Below, piece after piece: positions 51,671 to 60,163 of a stretch of 64,000 nt of DNA (the stretch's first letter is position 1; each line of letters begins with the position of its first letter). This DNA is from Paraburkholderia sediminicola. GTDB lineage: Bacteria; Pseudomonadota; Gammaproteobacteria; Burkholderiales; Burkholderiaceae. The notes beneath the pieces were generated by a model that was given only the letters and a program-made list of their open reading frames with translations, was not told the origin of the DNA and did no database searches. A program made the translations under genes and the position numbers. The stretch covers positions 496,001 to 560,000 of the forward strand of contig NZ_CADIKC010000001.1 in assembly GCF_902859805.1 (NCBI RefSeq). Direction: 5' to 3'.

Positions 51671-53482
51671 TTACTCGGCGGCCAGCGAATGGTCGGCGCT
51701 GCGATGGGCTTCCGCGAGGCGCGTCACGAATTCGTCGACGAACACCTGCATGTTGGCCGTGACGTTCTTGTTGCGAATCAGCAGGTAGTTGTAGCCAAAC
51801 AGCGCGGGAATCGCGACGAACAGACCGGTCACGGTGGCAAGCAATGCAGCTGCGATACCTGGCGCGATGGCGTTCACGTTGACGTCGCCAGCGGCCGCGA
51901 TGGCAGCAAAAGTGATCATCACGCCGACCACCGTGCCCAGCAGGCCGAGGAACGGGCCGCCTGAAATGGCAATGGTGAGCAGCACCATGGATTTCGACAG
52001 ACGCTGGTTTTCGCGCACGAGAGTGGCATCCATCGAGGCGCGAATCGCTTCGATCGACTCGGCGGTAATCAGCGTGCGGCCGTGGCCGTCCACGCGGCTG
52101 TGAATTTCGGCGACACCCGCGCGATACAGCCGGTACAACGACGAATGACGCAGGCGCTGGCCTTCTTCGCTACGCTCGTCGGTATGCGCCAGACCCACCA
52201 GATGGCGCCCCGCCACTTCGCGGAAACGTTGCACGAAGAAACCATTGGCTTTGTCGACGGTGCCGACATACGTAGCCTTGGTCCACATCACGACCCACGA
52301 GGTCACGGCCATCAGCATCAGAATGCCGATCACGACCCACGCATCCACCGTCACAGACTTGACGATCACGCCGAAGTAGCCGAAGCCGAAGCCCGACTGT
52401 TTTTCATCGGCGCCGTAGTTGAAGAGTTTCGATTCGGCGCCTTGCGAGAGCACGTCGAGTGCGATCAGGTTCGCCGGACGCGCGACTTTGGAAAGGCGCA
52501 GTTCATCCATCTCGCCGTTGAAGCCGGCGAAACCCGCGGGCGCGTTCGCCACATCGCCGCCAATTGCAGCAGCGCTCGTCAGCGCGGGCAACGCGGCGGC
52601 GATCTGCGCAACCTGTTTGCCGCCAACGTAGAGCGTGACGTTCTTGCCGTCGGCCGTGACGGCGAGCTGGCTCCATTGATTTGCCGCAACCGCAGGCACG
52701 GCCGCCGTACGCAGCGGCGCTGCACCGCCATCCACTTCGACGAACGGCACGCCGTTGTCCAACCCGATCAGCAGCGCATTGGCGCCGTCGCGGCGGCCAT
52801 AGACCAACGTGTTCGCTGCAAGCGTGGCCGGCTTGACCCACGCGCTGAAAGTAAAGCTGCCGCCCGCGCCCAGATTCAGCGAAGGGCTCGCGGGCAGGTT
52901 CAGCGGACTCGCGCCGTTGAATTGCGCAGCGCGGCCGACAATGCCGTCTTCCGCAATTCGAGCCGGGGCGTTCTGCGCATTGTTGGCGTAAGCGGTCGAA
53001 TCTTTCGACGGCGCGCCAGCCGCGCCGTTGAAGTGATACACCAGCGTGTAGTCGGCGTCGAAGGTCTCGGCCGGCTTGCTGCCGTCGGGCGCTTTCTTGT
53101 TGCCGTAGTACATCCAGATGTTCTGCGCCGCACCGGCCGGCATCTGTGTGATGTCGACCCACACCAGCGCCACGCCCAGCACCGCGTCGTATTGCTCGAT
53201 CTGGTAATTGAGCGGCGTCTTGTCGTCGGCGGCTACGAAGCGGATATCCGCGCCGTTGTCCTGCAAGCCGTCGAACTGGAAGTTGCCCGAATGCAGGCGA
53301 ATCAGCAGCGGTGCGCGACCGGCCGATTCCGTCAGGTTCGCGCCCTTCGGGCTGGTGTCGATCGTGATCGCCTTGCGATACGACCAGTCGTTCTGCCACC
53401 ACGCGTTGGCGACGCCCGGCACGCAGCCGAGCAGCACCGTCATGGCCGAGATTAAAAGGAACAATGCTCGCTTCACAGTCAT
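51671..53482 (-). CDS. ExbB/TolQ/MotA proton channel fused to periplasmic DUF2341 and LamG-like domains
   Basis: 603 residues from the ATG at 53480-53482. A signal peptide (about 1-27) is followed by DUF2341 (about 28-165; WWQNDWSYRKAITID), then a concanavalin/LamG-like domain (about 165-345; SLNLGAGGSFTFSAWVKPAT). The first membrane helix is at about 375-400. The ExbB core has helices around SMVLLTIAISGGPFLGLLG and IAPGIAAALLATVTGLFVAI. Ordinary ExbB is about 230-250 residues, so more than 350 residues of carbohydrate- or protein-binding-like sequence face the periplasm. It is the energiser of a TPS-linked cassette. Confidence 0.9.
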   Translation of the reverse strand: MTVKRALFLLISAMTVLLGCVPGVANAWWQNDWSYRKAITIDTSPKGANLTESAGRAPLLIRLHSGNFQFDGLQDNGADIRFVAADDKTPLNYQIEQYDAVLGVALVWVDITQMPAGAAQNIWMYYGNKKAPDGSKPAETFDADYTLVYHFNGAAGAPSKDSTAYANNAQNAPARIAEDGIVGRAAQFNGASPLNLPASPSLNLGAGGSFTFSAWVKPATLAANTLVYGRRDGANALLIGLDNGVPFVEVDGGAAPLRTAAVPAVAANQWSQLAVTADGKNVTLYVGGKQVAQIAAALPALTSAAAIGGDVANAPAGFAGFNGEMDELRLSKVARPANLIALDVLSQGAESKLFNYGADEKQSGFGFGYFGVIVKSVTVDAWVVIGILMLMAVTSWVVMWTKATYVGTVDKANGFFVQRFREVAGRHLVGLAHTDERSEEGQRLRHSSLYRLYRAGVAEIHSRVDGHGRTLITAESIEAIRASMDATLVRENQRLSKSMVLLTIAISGGPFLGLLGTVVGVMITFAAIAAAGDVNVNAIAPGIAAALLATVTGLFVAIPALFGYNYLLIRNKNVTANMQVFVDEFVTRLAEAHRSADHSLAAE

Positions 53483-53555
53483 ACTCCCCGAAAAACCGAC
53501 TGCAACAGCCGGCACAAGAGATTTGAAAATCGGTCAAGGTGGCGCAGGTGGTGCA

Positions 53556-55253
53556 TCAGAAACCCACCCGCACGTAGAAATCGAAGCGCGGGCTGTACTG
53601 CTTCGTGTAGACGCCCGCCTTCAACGGCCAGCCGGCTTCGAAATCGGCGCTCGCATATTTGAGCAACTGCACGCGCGTGCCGACACCAACCGACAGCAGG
53701 TTGAAGCTCGCGACCTGCTCCGGCAGCGGGCTCAGCAGCCACAAGTGCGCCGCGTCGACGAACGCGTGGAAGCGCCATTCGTTCACATTGCCTGCGATCG
53801 CACTGCCGAGGTACTTCGAGATCGACGGGCTCCTCAATTCGAGTGAGCCGACCACGCCGCTGTCGGCCGTGTCTTCCGCCTGCATGTAGCCGCGCACGCT
53901 GTTCATGCCGCCCGCCGCGAACTGTTCGCTCGACACCAGCGGCGAATTCGCCAGTTGTGCGCTCACGTGCGCGTTGGCCTGAATGTCGTGATCGAAGTCC
54001 TGTGTATGGTTGAGGTCGAACTTGCCGTACACGAAGTCCGGTGTCGCGTTGAAGCGCTTGTTGTCGTACGCATTCCAGTCGCTGCCGATACCGCGGATAT
54101 TGGTCGTCAGCGATGCCGCGAACGAAGTCTGCGAGTTCTTCAGGTTCATCTGGCCGGCGTACGCGAGCGTGACCGGCACGTAGGTGAGCGGCACCGTGCT
54201 CGTGCCCTGGCCGACGATCGTGTCGTTCTCGTCGTAATGCTTGCGATCGATCTCGATGCTGACCGACTGCGAATAGGTCTCGCTGGAGGGCAGCGCGTAG
54301 CTCGCGGTAAAGCCGAACGTGGTGCCTTTACCCAGCACGTTGGTGCCGCCGAGTGACGCGACGTTACTGTCCGAGTGGAGCACCGTGGCAAGGAAGCTCC
54401 AGTGCGAATCCTTGATCGGCGCGAGATACGAAAACGAGTAGATGCGCGCATCCTGCGGATGCTGCGGCGCGATCAGGTAGGTACCCGAGAGCACATGACC
54501 CAGTTGCCAGAGATTCGAGTAACTGAGCGACGCGCTCGTGCGCAGCGACGAGGTGTTCGGACTGTTGTCGTTGTTCATGTCGAGCGTGCCGTGCCACGGG
54601 CTGTGATCGTCGACTTTCAGGTCGACATCCACCGTTTGCGGCAGCGCGCCCGGCTTGAGCACGGGGATCACCTGGCGATCCGCAGAGCGGTTCAGGTCCG
54701 TCAACTGCTGCTGCGCCTGATTGAAATCCGGCACGCCACCTTCGGCGAGTGCGGGTACGGCGTCGCGTATATCGAGCGGCGAGTAATACTTCGCGCCTTC
54801 CACGCGCAAGCGTCCCACTTTCGCTTCCACCACCTGCAGCACGATTACGCCGTTCTTCACCTGCTGCGGCGGCAATTCAACCACCACCGACTGATAGCCC
54901 TTGTCCTGATACACCTTCTGCAAAGCGTCGCGCGCCGCGTTGACGTCGGCGAGCGTGCGGCCCGGACCTTCGAACGGATAGACCGCTTTTTCGATTTCCA
55001 GACCCGGAAGCGTCGTATTGCCGCGCACGATGAACTCGTTCACGTCGAAAGTTTTTGGCGCCGTGCCGGCAGACGGCGCAGTCTGCGCGGCCGGTCCACC
55101 CTGCGACGACTGTGTGCCGGCAACGGCCGGCGCTGCGCCGGCGGTGCTCGACTGCGCGTGAGCCGTTCCCGTCAGCGTGACACCCCCCATCACCAGAACG
55201 CCGACCCAGCTGCGCCGACGAATACGTGCTTCCCCGTCCAACTTTGGCGTCAT
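53556..55253 (-). CDS. ShlB/FhaC/HecB-family outer-membrane transporter (two-partner secretion TpsB)
   Basis: 565 residues. A signal peptide (to about 33) and an Ala/Gln/Ser-rich linker lead to a POTRA region (about 68-205; FDVNEFIVRGNTTLPGLEIE; VIVLQVVEAKVGRLRVEGA). A 16-strand-type beta barrel follows, with the conserved L6 motif in MNSVRGYMQAED and a terminal aromatic (YVRVGF). The family exports TpsA proteins across the outer membrane. No TpsA gene is in the window. It heads the same-strand cassette down to the PPIase at 45705. Confidence 0.92.
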   Translation of the reverse strand: MTPKLDGEARIRRRSWVGVLVMGGVTLTGTAHAQSSTAGAAPAVAGTQSSQGGPAAQTAPSAGTAPKTFDVNEFIVRGNTTLPGLEIEKAVYPFEGPGRTLADVNAARDALQKVYQDKGYQSVVVELPPQQVKNGVIVLQVVEAKVGRLRVEGAKYYSPLDIRDAVPALAEGGVPDFNQAQQQLTDLNRSADRQVIPVLKPGALPQTVDVDLKVDDHSPWHGTLDMNNDNSPNTSSLRTSASLSYSNLWQLGHVLSGTYLIAPQHPQDARIYSFSYLAPIKDSHWSFLATVLHSDSNVASLGGTNVLGKGTTFGFTASYALPSSETYSQSVSIEIDRKHYDENDTIVGQGTSTVPLTYVPVTLAYAGQMNLKNSQTSFAASLTTNIRGIGSDWNAYDNKRFNATPDFVYGKFDLNHTQDFDHDIQANAHVSAQLANSPLVSSEQFAAGGMNSVRGYMQAEDTADSGVVGSLELRSPSISKYLGSAIAGNVNEWRFHAFVDAAHLWLLSPLPEQVASFNLLSVGVGTRVQLLKYASADFEAGWPLKAGVYTKQYSPRFDFYVRVGF

Positions 55254-55499
55254 TGCGCCACTCCTTCGTGATTCGAATATGCCGGTTGAATTCGGGATTG
55301 CGAGTCCGGCTCATTTTTCAAGTCACGAACAATACAAAGATCGAAAGTCCACGTTGTGACCGGTTATACGTACAACGAAGCTAAATACATAAAACCCGAC
55401 GCTCGGATTTCCAGCGCTCAAAAATGTACTCACCATCTGTCACGCGAAGACGCCGCTCACCGTCCTACCATCTGCATCACGCGAACGGGCGAGGGCGAC
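55254..55499. promoter_or_regulatory. Divergent promoter region between the tpsB-like gene and gspK
   Basis: 246 bases. A dyad CGTTGT (55352-55357) / ACAACG (55372-55377) with a 14-base spacer could be an operator. It is AT-richer than the coding flanks. A lone CTGTCAC (55437-55443) resembles half a PhoB box, but no second copy at the right spacing exists. Confidence 0.35.
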
Positions 55500-56492
55500 A
55501 TGAAGCATGCGGGGAGCGCAGGCAGTATCGGCATGGCCCGTCAACGCGGTGTGGCGATCATCACCGTGCTGCTCATCGTCGCGCTGGTGGCGACGCTCGC
55601 GGCCAGCCTCGTCTGGCGCGAACTGGTTGCCGTACGTGACGTAGAAAATCAGCGCGTGGCCGCGCAAACCATGTGGGCGGAGCGCGCTGCGGTGCAATGG
55701 GCGCGAGAGGTTTTGCGCGAACAGGCCGCCAACTCGAATGCGGTGTATGCGGGGCAGCGCTGGTCGCTACCGGTGAAGGACGTCGCGCTCGCGGACTTCC
55801 TGCCGCGCGACGTGCTGTCCGTGAATGGCGAGCTGGCGCACGCGAAAATCTCCGGCGACATGGAAGACGCGCAGGCGAAATTCAATCTGATGAACCTGGT
55901 GTCACGCGCGGGACCGAGCGCGCCGTTCCAGATCAATGCCGAAGGTTTGGCGGGCTACCGGCGCTTACTCAGCGGCCTCGGGCTGAATCCCGGCCTCGCG
56001 CAATTGACCGCTGCGCACATGCTGCAATCGTTGAAGGACGGCTCCGGCTCGGACGGCTGGCCACTGCAGCTTGTGACGGTGGACGATCTGATCCGCATTC
56101 CAGGTTATGACGCCAAGGCCGTGCAAACACTGATGCCGCTCACCACGGTGCTGCCCGACTTCACCATGGTCAATGCGAACACCGCCCCTGCACAGGTTCT
56201 TGCCGCGGCGATTCCGACGCTCTCGACAGGACAGGCGCAGACGCTGATCGAGCGGCGCAATACGGCCTACTTCGTGAGCACCGGCGATATCGCCACCGTG
56301 CTGGCCGGCGCCACTACGAACGGCGCATTGCCGGCCGGTTCGCTGGTTGGCGTTGATAGCGGCTATTTCATTGTTCATTGCCGGATCGTTTCGGACCGGA
56401 TCGACACACGTGTGGACACGCTGATCGCTCGCTACGGCATTGGCGATTTCAGCTGGACTGCAGTGGTGTGGGTACACCGTTTGACGAGCTGA
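55500..56492 (+). CDS. gspK: T2SS minor pseudopilin GspK
   Basis: 330 residues from the ATG at 55500. The prepilin-type leader is basic and ends GMARQRG, with cleavage before VAIITVLLIVALVATLAASL, as in GspK. The periplasmic part (DMEDAQAKFNLMNLV, VNANTAPAQVLAAAIPTL) is the GspK alpha-helical and SAM-like insertion characteristic of the family. It caps the pseudopilus tip with GspI and GspJ. It stands alone on the plus strand, away from gspD-M and without gspI or gspJ beside it. Confidence 0.92.
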   Translation: MKHAGSAGSIGMARQRGVAIITVLLIVALVATLAASLVWRELVAVRDVENQRVAAQTMWAERAAVQWAREVLREQAANSNAVYAGQRWSLPVKDVALADFLPRDVLSVNGELAHAKISGDMEDAQAKFNLMNLVSRAGPSAPFQINAEGLAGYRRLLSGLGLNPGLAQLTAAHMLQSLKDGSGSDGWPLQLVTVDDLIRIPGYDAKAVQTLMPLTTVLPDFTMVNANTAPAQVLAAAIPTLSTGQAQTLIERRNTAYFVSTGDIATVLAGATTNGALPAGSLVGVDSGYFIVHCRIVSDRIDTRVDTLIARYGIGDFSWTAVVWVHRLTS

Positions 56493-56524
56493 AGCGGCGC
56501 GACATTCACGCCGCGCGACAGTAT

Positions 56525-56800
56525 TCAGGTGACGCGCCGCTCAATACGCTCCGACATATCCCGATCGCGCAACGTATCGACCAATGCGTTCCAGTAATCG
56601 ATCGGCACGAGGCAGGCAACCGGTTGACCGTATTTGGTCACCATAACCGGATGGCTTTGCGCCTCTCTCAATGCATGCGATGGATTTCTGCTGAAATCTC
56701 GTGTGGCCATGCTGACCGCCTGTTGCCAAAAGAATTGCTCCACCTGTTGATCCTTATAGAGGGTCTTCTGACCGGCACCCTCTGCAACCGCCAGATGCAC
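56525..56800 (-). CDS. Phd/YefM-family antitoxin, orphan
   Basis: 91 residues (start at 56800; an ATG at 56710 would give the minimal 61-residue Phd/YefM core). The core MATRDFSRNPSHALREAQSHPVMVTKYGQPVACLVPIDYWNALV is the Phd/YefM DNA-binding antitoxin fold (key blocks DFSRNPSHAL and PVMVTKYGQPVACLVPI). No toxin ORF lies within the flanking bases on either strand: gspK abuts one side and an AT-rich gap the other. It probably remains from a lost toxin-antitoxin pair or acts as a solitary antitoxin. Confidence 0.78.
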   Translation of the reverse strand: MHLAVAEGAGQKTLYKDQQVEQFFWQQAVSMATRDFSRNPSHALREAQSHPVMVTKYGQPVACLVPIDYWNALVDTLRDRDMSERIERRVT

Positions 56801-57115
56801 CTGCCCGTGAATAGCGGCACGTCAAGACCTTTGACTTATTTGTCTGACCCATTCTAGCGACGGCGATTATGTTTAACAACATATCGTTGCAGTTTCAACC
56901 AAACATTTATTTCGCGACCCGAAATATTATGATTGAGCGACAAATGATACGTACCTTGGCGGCCCGAGATAAAACCCAGCCATAAAAAAGTACGTACTTT
57001 TTAACACCGAATGTTCATATTCGGCGACTTCCGGATAATCGTCCTCCGGGTGCATTTTTTATTGTCGGAAATAAAGACTTTATTGCGTGCGCGGCGCAAG
57101 TCGCATCGGTATCTT
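56801..57115. other. AT-rich 315-base gap with palindromes next to the T2SS cluster
   Basis: No gene visible and markedly AT-richer than its surroundings. A perfect 18-bp palindrome (arms AAAAAGTAC and GTACTTTTT, 56985-57002) and a CCGAAT/ATTCGG dyad (57007-57024) lie between the antitoxin gene and gspM. The base composition, the orphan antitoxin and the interrupted gsp order together suggest a rearrangement junction. Confidence 0.55.
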
Positions 57116-57628
57116 TCACTGCTCGCCGGCCGGTTGGAGCGTGACCGACACCGCGGCATGTCCGACTTTGTCGTTGCCCGTCACGCGCGCGCTGATCACG
57201 CGGACATGAAAACGCTTTCGCGCTTCGTCGAGCCAGGCGATCCACGCGCCGAACGGCACATCTTTCGCGTCGATCTGCACCGCCTTGTCGAGCACGGCAA
57301 GCTGAACCTGGCCGAGCACCGCGGCGTCGAGCGAAGCCGACAGCGCGTCGCGCAGTGCGGCGCCGGAAGGCGCGGCGATCGATGCTGACGCCCGCAGACG
57401 GCGCGCTTCGTCGGCCTGAACGCCGACGTCGGCCACTTCAGCTTCAAGACCAGGCAGACTCGCGAGTATGCGCGTACTGCCGTCGAAAGCGGGCGACCAC
57501 AGCACGCTATAGATCATCGCGACGCCGGCCAGTACCGCGCCTGCGCCGAGCAACTGCTTTTCGCGCGTGGCGCGTGCTTCCCACCATTGCGTCAGCGCGT
57601 GCCGGATGGCGACGGCTTGAGTGTCCAT
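57116..57628 (-). CDS. gspM: T2SS inner-membrane assembly protein GspM
   Basis: 170 residues from the ATG at 57626-57628 (MDTQAVAIRHALTQWWEAR). One N-terminal transmembrane helix (about 25-45, LLGAGAVLAGVAMIYSVLW) precedes a periplasmic domain typical of GspM, including PFGAWIAWLDEARKRFHVRV near the C-terminus. It overlaps gspL by 37 bp. No gspN follows; the gap downstream is gene-free. Confidence 0.9.
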   Translation of the reverse strand: MDTQAVAIRHALTQWWEARATREKQLLGAGAVLAGVAMIYSVLWSPAFDGSTRILASLPGLEAEVADVGVQADEARRLRASASIAAPSGAALRDALSASLDAAVLGQVQLAVLDKAVQIDAKDVPFGAWIAWLDEARKRFHVRVISARVTGNDKVGHAAVSVTLQPAGEQ

Positions 57629-59001
57629 TTGCCCTCCTCCTGATGCGCGGCGATACCCTGCGCCGCGAGACGGCGCACGAAGGCGTCGCGATCCAGTTCC
57701 GTGCCGGTTTTGAACGACACCTCTAATGCACCGCCGCTGTAGTTCAGCGAAGCCATCGAGGCTGCCGGAATCGGCCCCAATGCATGCGCGACGCCGGCGC
57801 TGAGGGCCAGAAAATCGTCCGGTCGCAATTCGGCTGCCGCAGCCTTCATTCGCGCGAGTTGCGACGCCATTTGCGCGTGCGGATCGAGCATGACCGTGGT
57901 CGGCGGCAACGCCTCCTGAGCGAGTTGCGTCATGGTTTCTGTGAGCGCGTCGCGCTGATGGCGCAGACGCAGCCACTGCAGGTTGACGGTGATTAGCGCC
58001 ACAGCGACCGAGGCGGCGACGATCGAGAGCGGTATGCGCCAGCGACGTACCTGCGCTACGACACCACCTCGTCCTGAAGAACCGAATTCGAACTGGCACA
58101 GATCGAAACGGCATGCGATGGCCGAGCGCGCCAGCATCTGCCATGGCAACGTTTTCACGGTCGCCGCGTCGGCATCAGGCGTGATCCGAGCGTCGCCGTA
58201 TTGAAGCCGGTAGATTGTCGGCTCCGCGTCGTGCGAGAGATGGTTTAACGTCGCGTCCAATTGCTCCGCGCCTACGCTAAAGCCAAATCCCAACGCGCCA
58301 CGCCGGAATGCGAGTTCGAACCGTTCGTCTTCGGGGGCTTCGACATGCGGCAACTCGGCGTTGTCCGTTGTGGCAGGAATTTTTTGCGCGACCGGCACGA
58401 TTAGCGCTGTGATGCGTTTGATTGCATCGCGCTGAGCGGCCGCCTGTGCCGTTTCCGTCGCCAGAATCGTGTTCGGTTCCGCTTCTACCGCCGATTCGGC
58501 GTTCAACTCGTCCGCTGTCGTGCTCAAGGAGTCGACCTGTGTGGCCCCGTCATCCACGTCCAGCATCGGCAAACACTGCGCAAGCGGCACCGCGCGCACC
58601 CGTCGGTGCCCCGCTTCAGCGAACCGGTCGAGCACCATGCCGAACCAGCCCCGATCCACGACCGCAATGCAACGCATCGCCTCGCCGCGTGCGGCCGGTG
58701 CGATCGCGAAATGGCACTGCTGGGCGTCCTGCATCAAATGCTCTTCGACCACATTGGGCAACATGCGCCGCAGCCGTACGCCCTGCGCCGGCGGCAAAGT
58801 CGTGGCGAGCATCAGCGTGTCGCGCGCCGCGACAATCAGGACGGTCGACGTTCCGCTCGGCAGCGTCTTCAACGTCGCAAATCCGGTCTCGATCGCGCGG
58901 TCGCCGTTGCGCGATGCGAGCGCGAAGGGAAATGGGTATGTGTCCCAGTCGTGCGTAACAAACGCGTCGCGCGCGGGCAGCAGAACGATCACAGTCGACA
59001 T
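57592..59001 (-). CDS. gspL: T2SS inner-membrane platform protein GspL
   Basis: 469 residues: a cytoplasmic actin-like domain (about 1-310; MSTVIVLLPARDAF, TTLPPAQGVRLRRMLPNVVEEHL), one transmembrane helix (about 325-345, LSIVAASVAVALITVNL) and a periplasmic ferredoxin-like domain (ASMASLNYSGGALEVSFK). It recruits GspE to the membrane and partners GspM. It is 73 bp downstream of gspH with no gspI, J or K in between. Confidence 0.93.
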   Translation of the reverse strand: MSTVIVLLPARDAFVTHDWDTYPFPFALASRNGDRAIETGFATLKTLPSGTSTVLIVAARDTLMLATTLPPAQGVRLRRMLPNVVEEHLMQDAQQCHFAIAPAARGEAMRCIAVVDRGWFGMVLDRFAEAGHRRVRAVPLAQCLPMLDVDDGATQVDSLSTTADELNAESAVEAEPNTILATETAQAAAQRDAIKRITALIVPVAQKIPATTDNAELPHVEAPEDERFELAFRRGALGFGFSVGAEQLDATLNHLSHDAEPTIYRLQYGDARITPDADAATVKTLPWQMLARSAIACRFDLCQFEFGSSGRGGVVAQVRRWRIPLSIVAASVAVALITVNLQWLRLRHQRDALTETMTQLAQEALPPTTVMLDPHAQMASQLARMKAAAAELRPDDFLALSAGVAHALGPIPAASMASLNYSGGALEVSFKTGTELDRDAFVRRLAAQGIAAHQEEGKWTLKPSPSGTR

Positions 59002-59074
59002 TCAAGCCTCTTCGATTCGGCTTTCATGATTGAGGCCATCGCATTCCTATGTCCTTGCAAAATTCGCCCTCGGC

Positions 59075-59584
59075 TCATGGACGACGTACGCCGAAACTGC
59101 CGATTCCCGTGCTGATCACTCGCACGTGTACGGCGCCGGAATAAAGCGTGACCGTCACCGGCGCGTCGATGCTTTCCTCGCCGAAGACGATGCGCTGCAC
59201 CGCCGCACCATCTGCATAGCGGATCGACACGCCAGTGACGTCGGCCTCCCAGCGATGCGCGCCGAGTACGCTGTCCGCGAGCGGTTGCCATGTGCCATTC
59301 GTTGCACGCCGCAGAAAGCGATAGCCACCGCCGACCGGTTGCCATGCAATCGGTGCGGAACGCACTTGCGCTTCGTCGAGCGCCGATTCGAACATCGCGG
59401 CGAGGCGTTGTGCTTCTTCGGTCAGGTCGGTGCTGCGATTGCGGGTCGGCGCAAGGCCGACTACCGCGAGCAGCAGGCCTGCGATCAGCAACACCACCAG
59501 CATTTCGAGCAGCGTGAAACCTCGTTGCCGCAAGCCACGCCGTGCTACGCCTGCTTCATTGCCAGGAGCCGATATCCGCGTCAT
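59075..59584 (-). CDS. gspH: T2SS minor pseudopilin GspH
   Basis: 169 residues from the ATG at 59582-59584. The prepilin signature RGFTLLEMLVVLLIAGLLLAV (cleavage after G, key block GFTLLEML) is followed by a beta-rich domain with GGGYRFLRR and VRVISTGIGSFGVRRP. It is a minor pseudopilus subunit. Its start overlaps the end of gspG by 29 bp. Confidence 0.91.
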   Translation of the reverse strand: MTRISAPGNEAGVARRGLRQRGFTLLEMLVVLLIAGLLLAVVGLAPTRNRSTDLTEEAQRLAAMFESALDEAQVRSAPIAWQPVGGGYRFLRRATNGTWQPLADSVLGAHRWEADVTGVSIRYADGAAVQRIVFGEESIDAPVTVTLYSGAVHVRVISTGIGSFGVRRP

Positions 59585-60053
59585 TACCCTCTCCTCCCGC
59601 CTTCCCGTCGGCGCCGTAGCTGAAGACATCGATATCACCGTGGACGCCGGGGTTCAGGTATTGATAGGGATTGCCCCACGGGTCGTTCGGCAGACGTTCG
59701 AGGTAGCCGCCCGACTTCCAGTTGTTCGGCACCGGATCCGTCGACGGTTTTTCGACTAGCGCGCGCAGGCCCTGATCGTTCGCCGGATAGCGACCGTTGT
59801 CGAGCTTGTAGAGATTGAGCCCCTGCATAACCGAGCCGATATCCTGTTTCGCCGCCACTCGCCGCGCTTCGTCCGGTCGGCTCATGATTTTCGGCACGAT
59901 CAGCGCGGCGAGAATGCCGAGGATCGCGATCACCACCATGATTTCGATGAGTGTGAAACCGCGTTGGGTTCGCTGTGTATGCAGGTCCCGCCGTTTGCGC
60001 ACCGCGCGCTCCATGTCTCGGTGCGCAAGCGCTACTGTCGAATCGGTCATCAT
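59556..60053 (-). CDS. gspG: T2SS major pseudopilin GspG
   Basis: 165 residues from the ATG at 60051-60053 (MMTDSTVALAHRDME); AAAGG lies about 7 bases upstream. The long basic leader ends QRG before FTLIEIMVVIAILGILAALIV, and the C-terminus has the calcium-site-like GKAGGEGNDADIGSW. It forms the pseudopilus shaft that pushes substrates through GspD. Confidence 0.95.
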   Translation of the reverse strand: MMTDSTVALAHRDMERAVRKRRDLHTQRTQRGFTLIEIMVVIAILGILAALIVPKIMSRPDEARRVAAKQDIGSVMQGLNLYKLDNGRYPANDQGLRALVEKPSTDPVPNNWKSGGYLERLPNDPWGNPYQYLNPGVHGDIDVFSYGADGKAGGEGNDADIGSWQ

Positions 60054-60163
60054 TGATTCACCTTTGCGTTCAAGAATGATGTTCTCATGCGCGTGCCCTG
60101 AATGTGGCGCGCCGTTCGCTCCCGCTGGAATGCGGACTTCCAACTCACTACGTCGCCGAAACC

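Noticed and set aside
50381-51964. 527-codon plus-strand ORF
   Set aside because: It runs antisense to tonB, exbD and the ExbB fusion, all of which have clear motifs; the translated sequence is Arg/His-rich and unstructured.
52082-53455. 457-codon plus-strand ORF
   Set aside because: Antisense to the ExbB fusion; no signal peptide, motif or credible start context.
55437-55443. CTGTCAC as a PhoB box for the TpsB/T2SS region
   Set aside because: Only one half-site is present, with no second copy at the 11-bp spacing, so phosphate control cannot be claimed.
57011-57388. Possible gspN or other gene on the plus strand beyond gspM
   Set aside because: The frame mainly overlaps gspM on the opposite strand and shows no GspN-like sequence.
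59002-59074. Remnants of gspI/gspJ between gspH and gspL
   Set aside because: Only 73 bases, with no prepilin motif or recognisable fragment.
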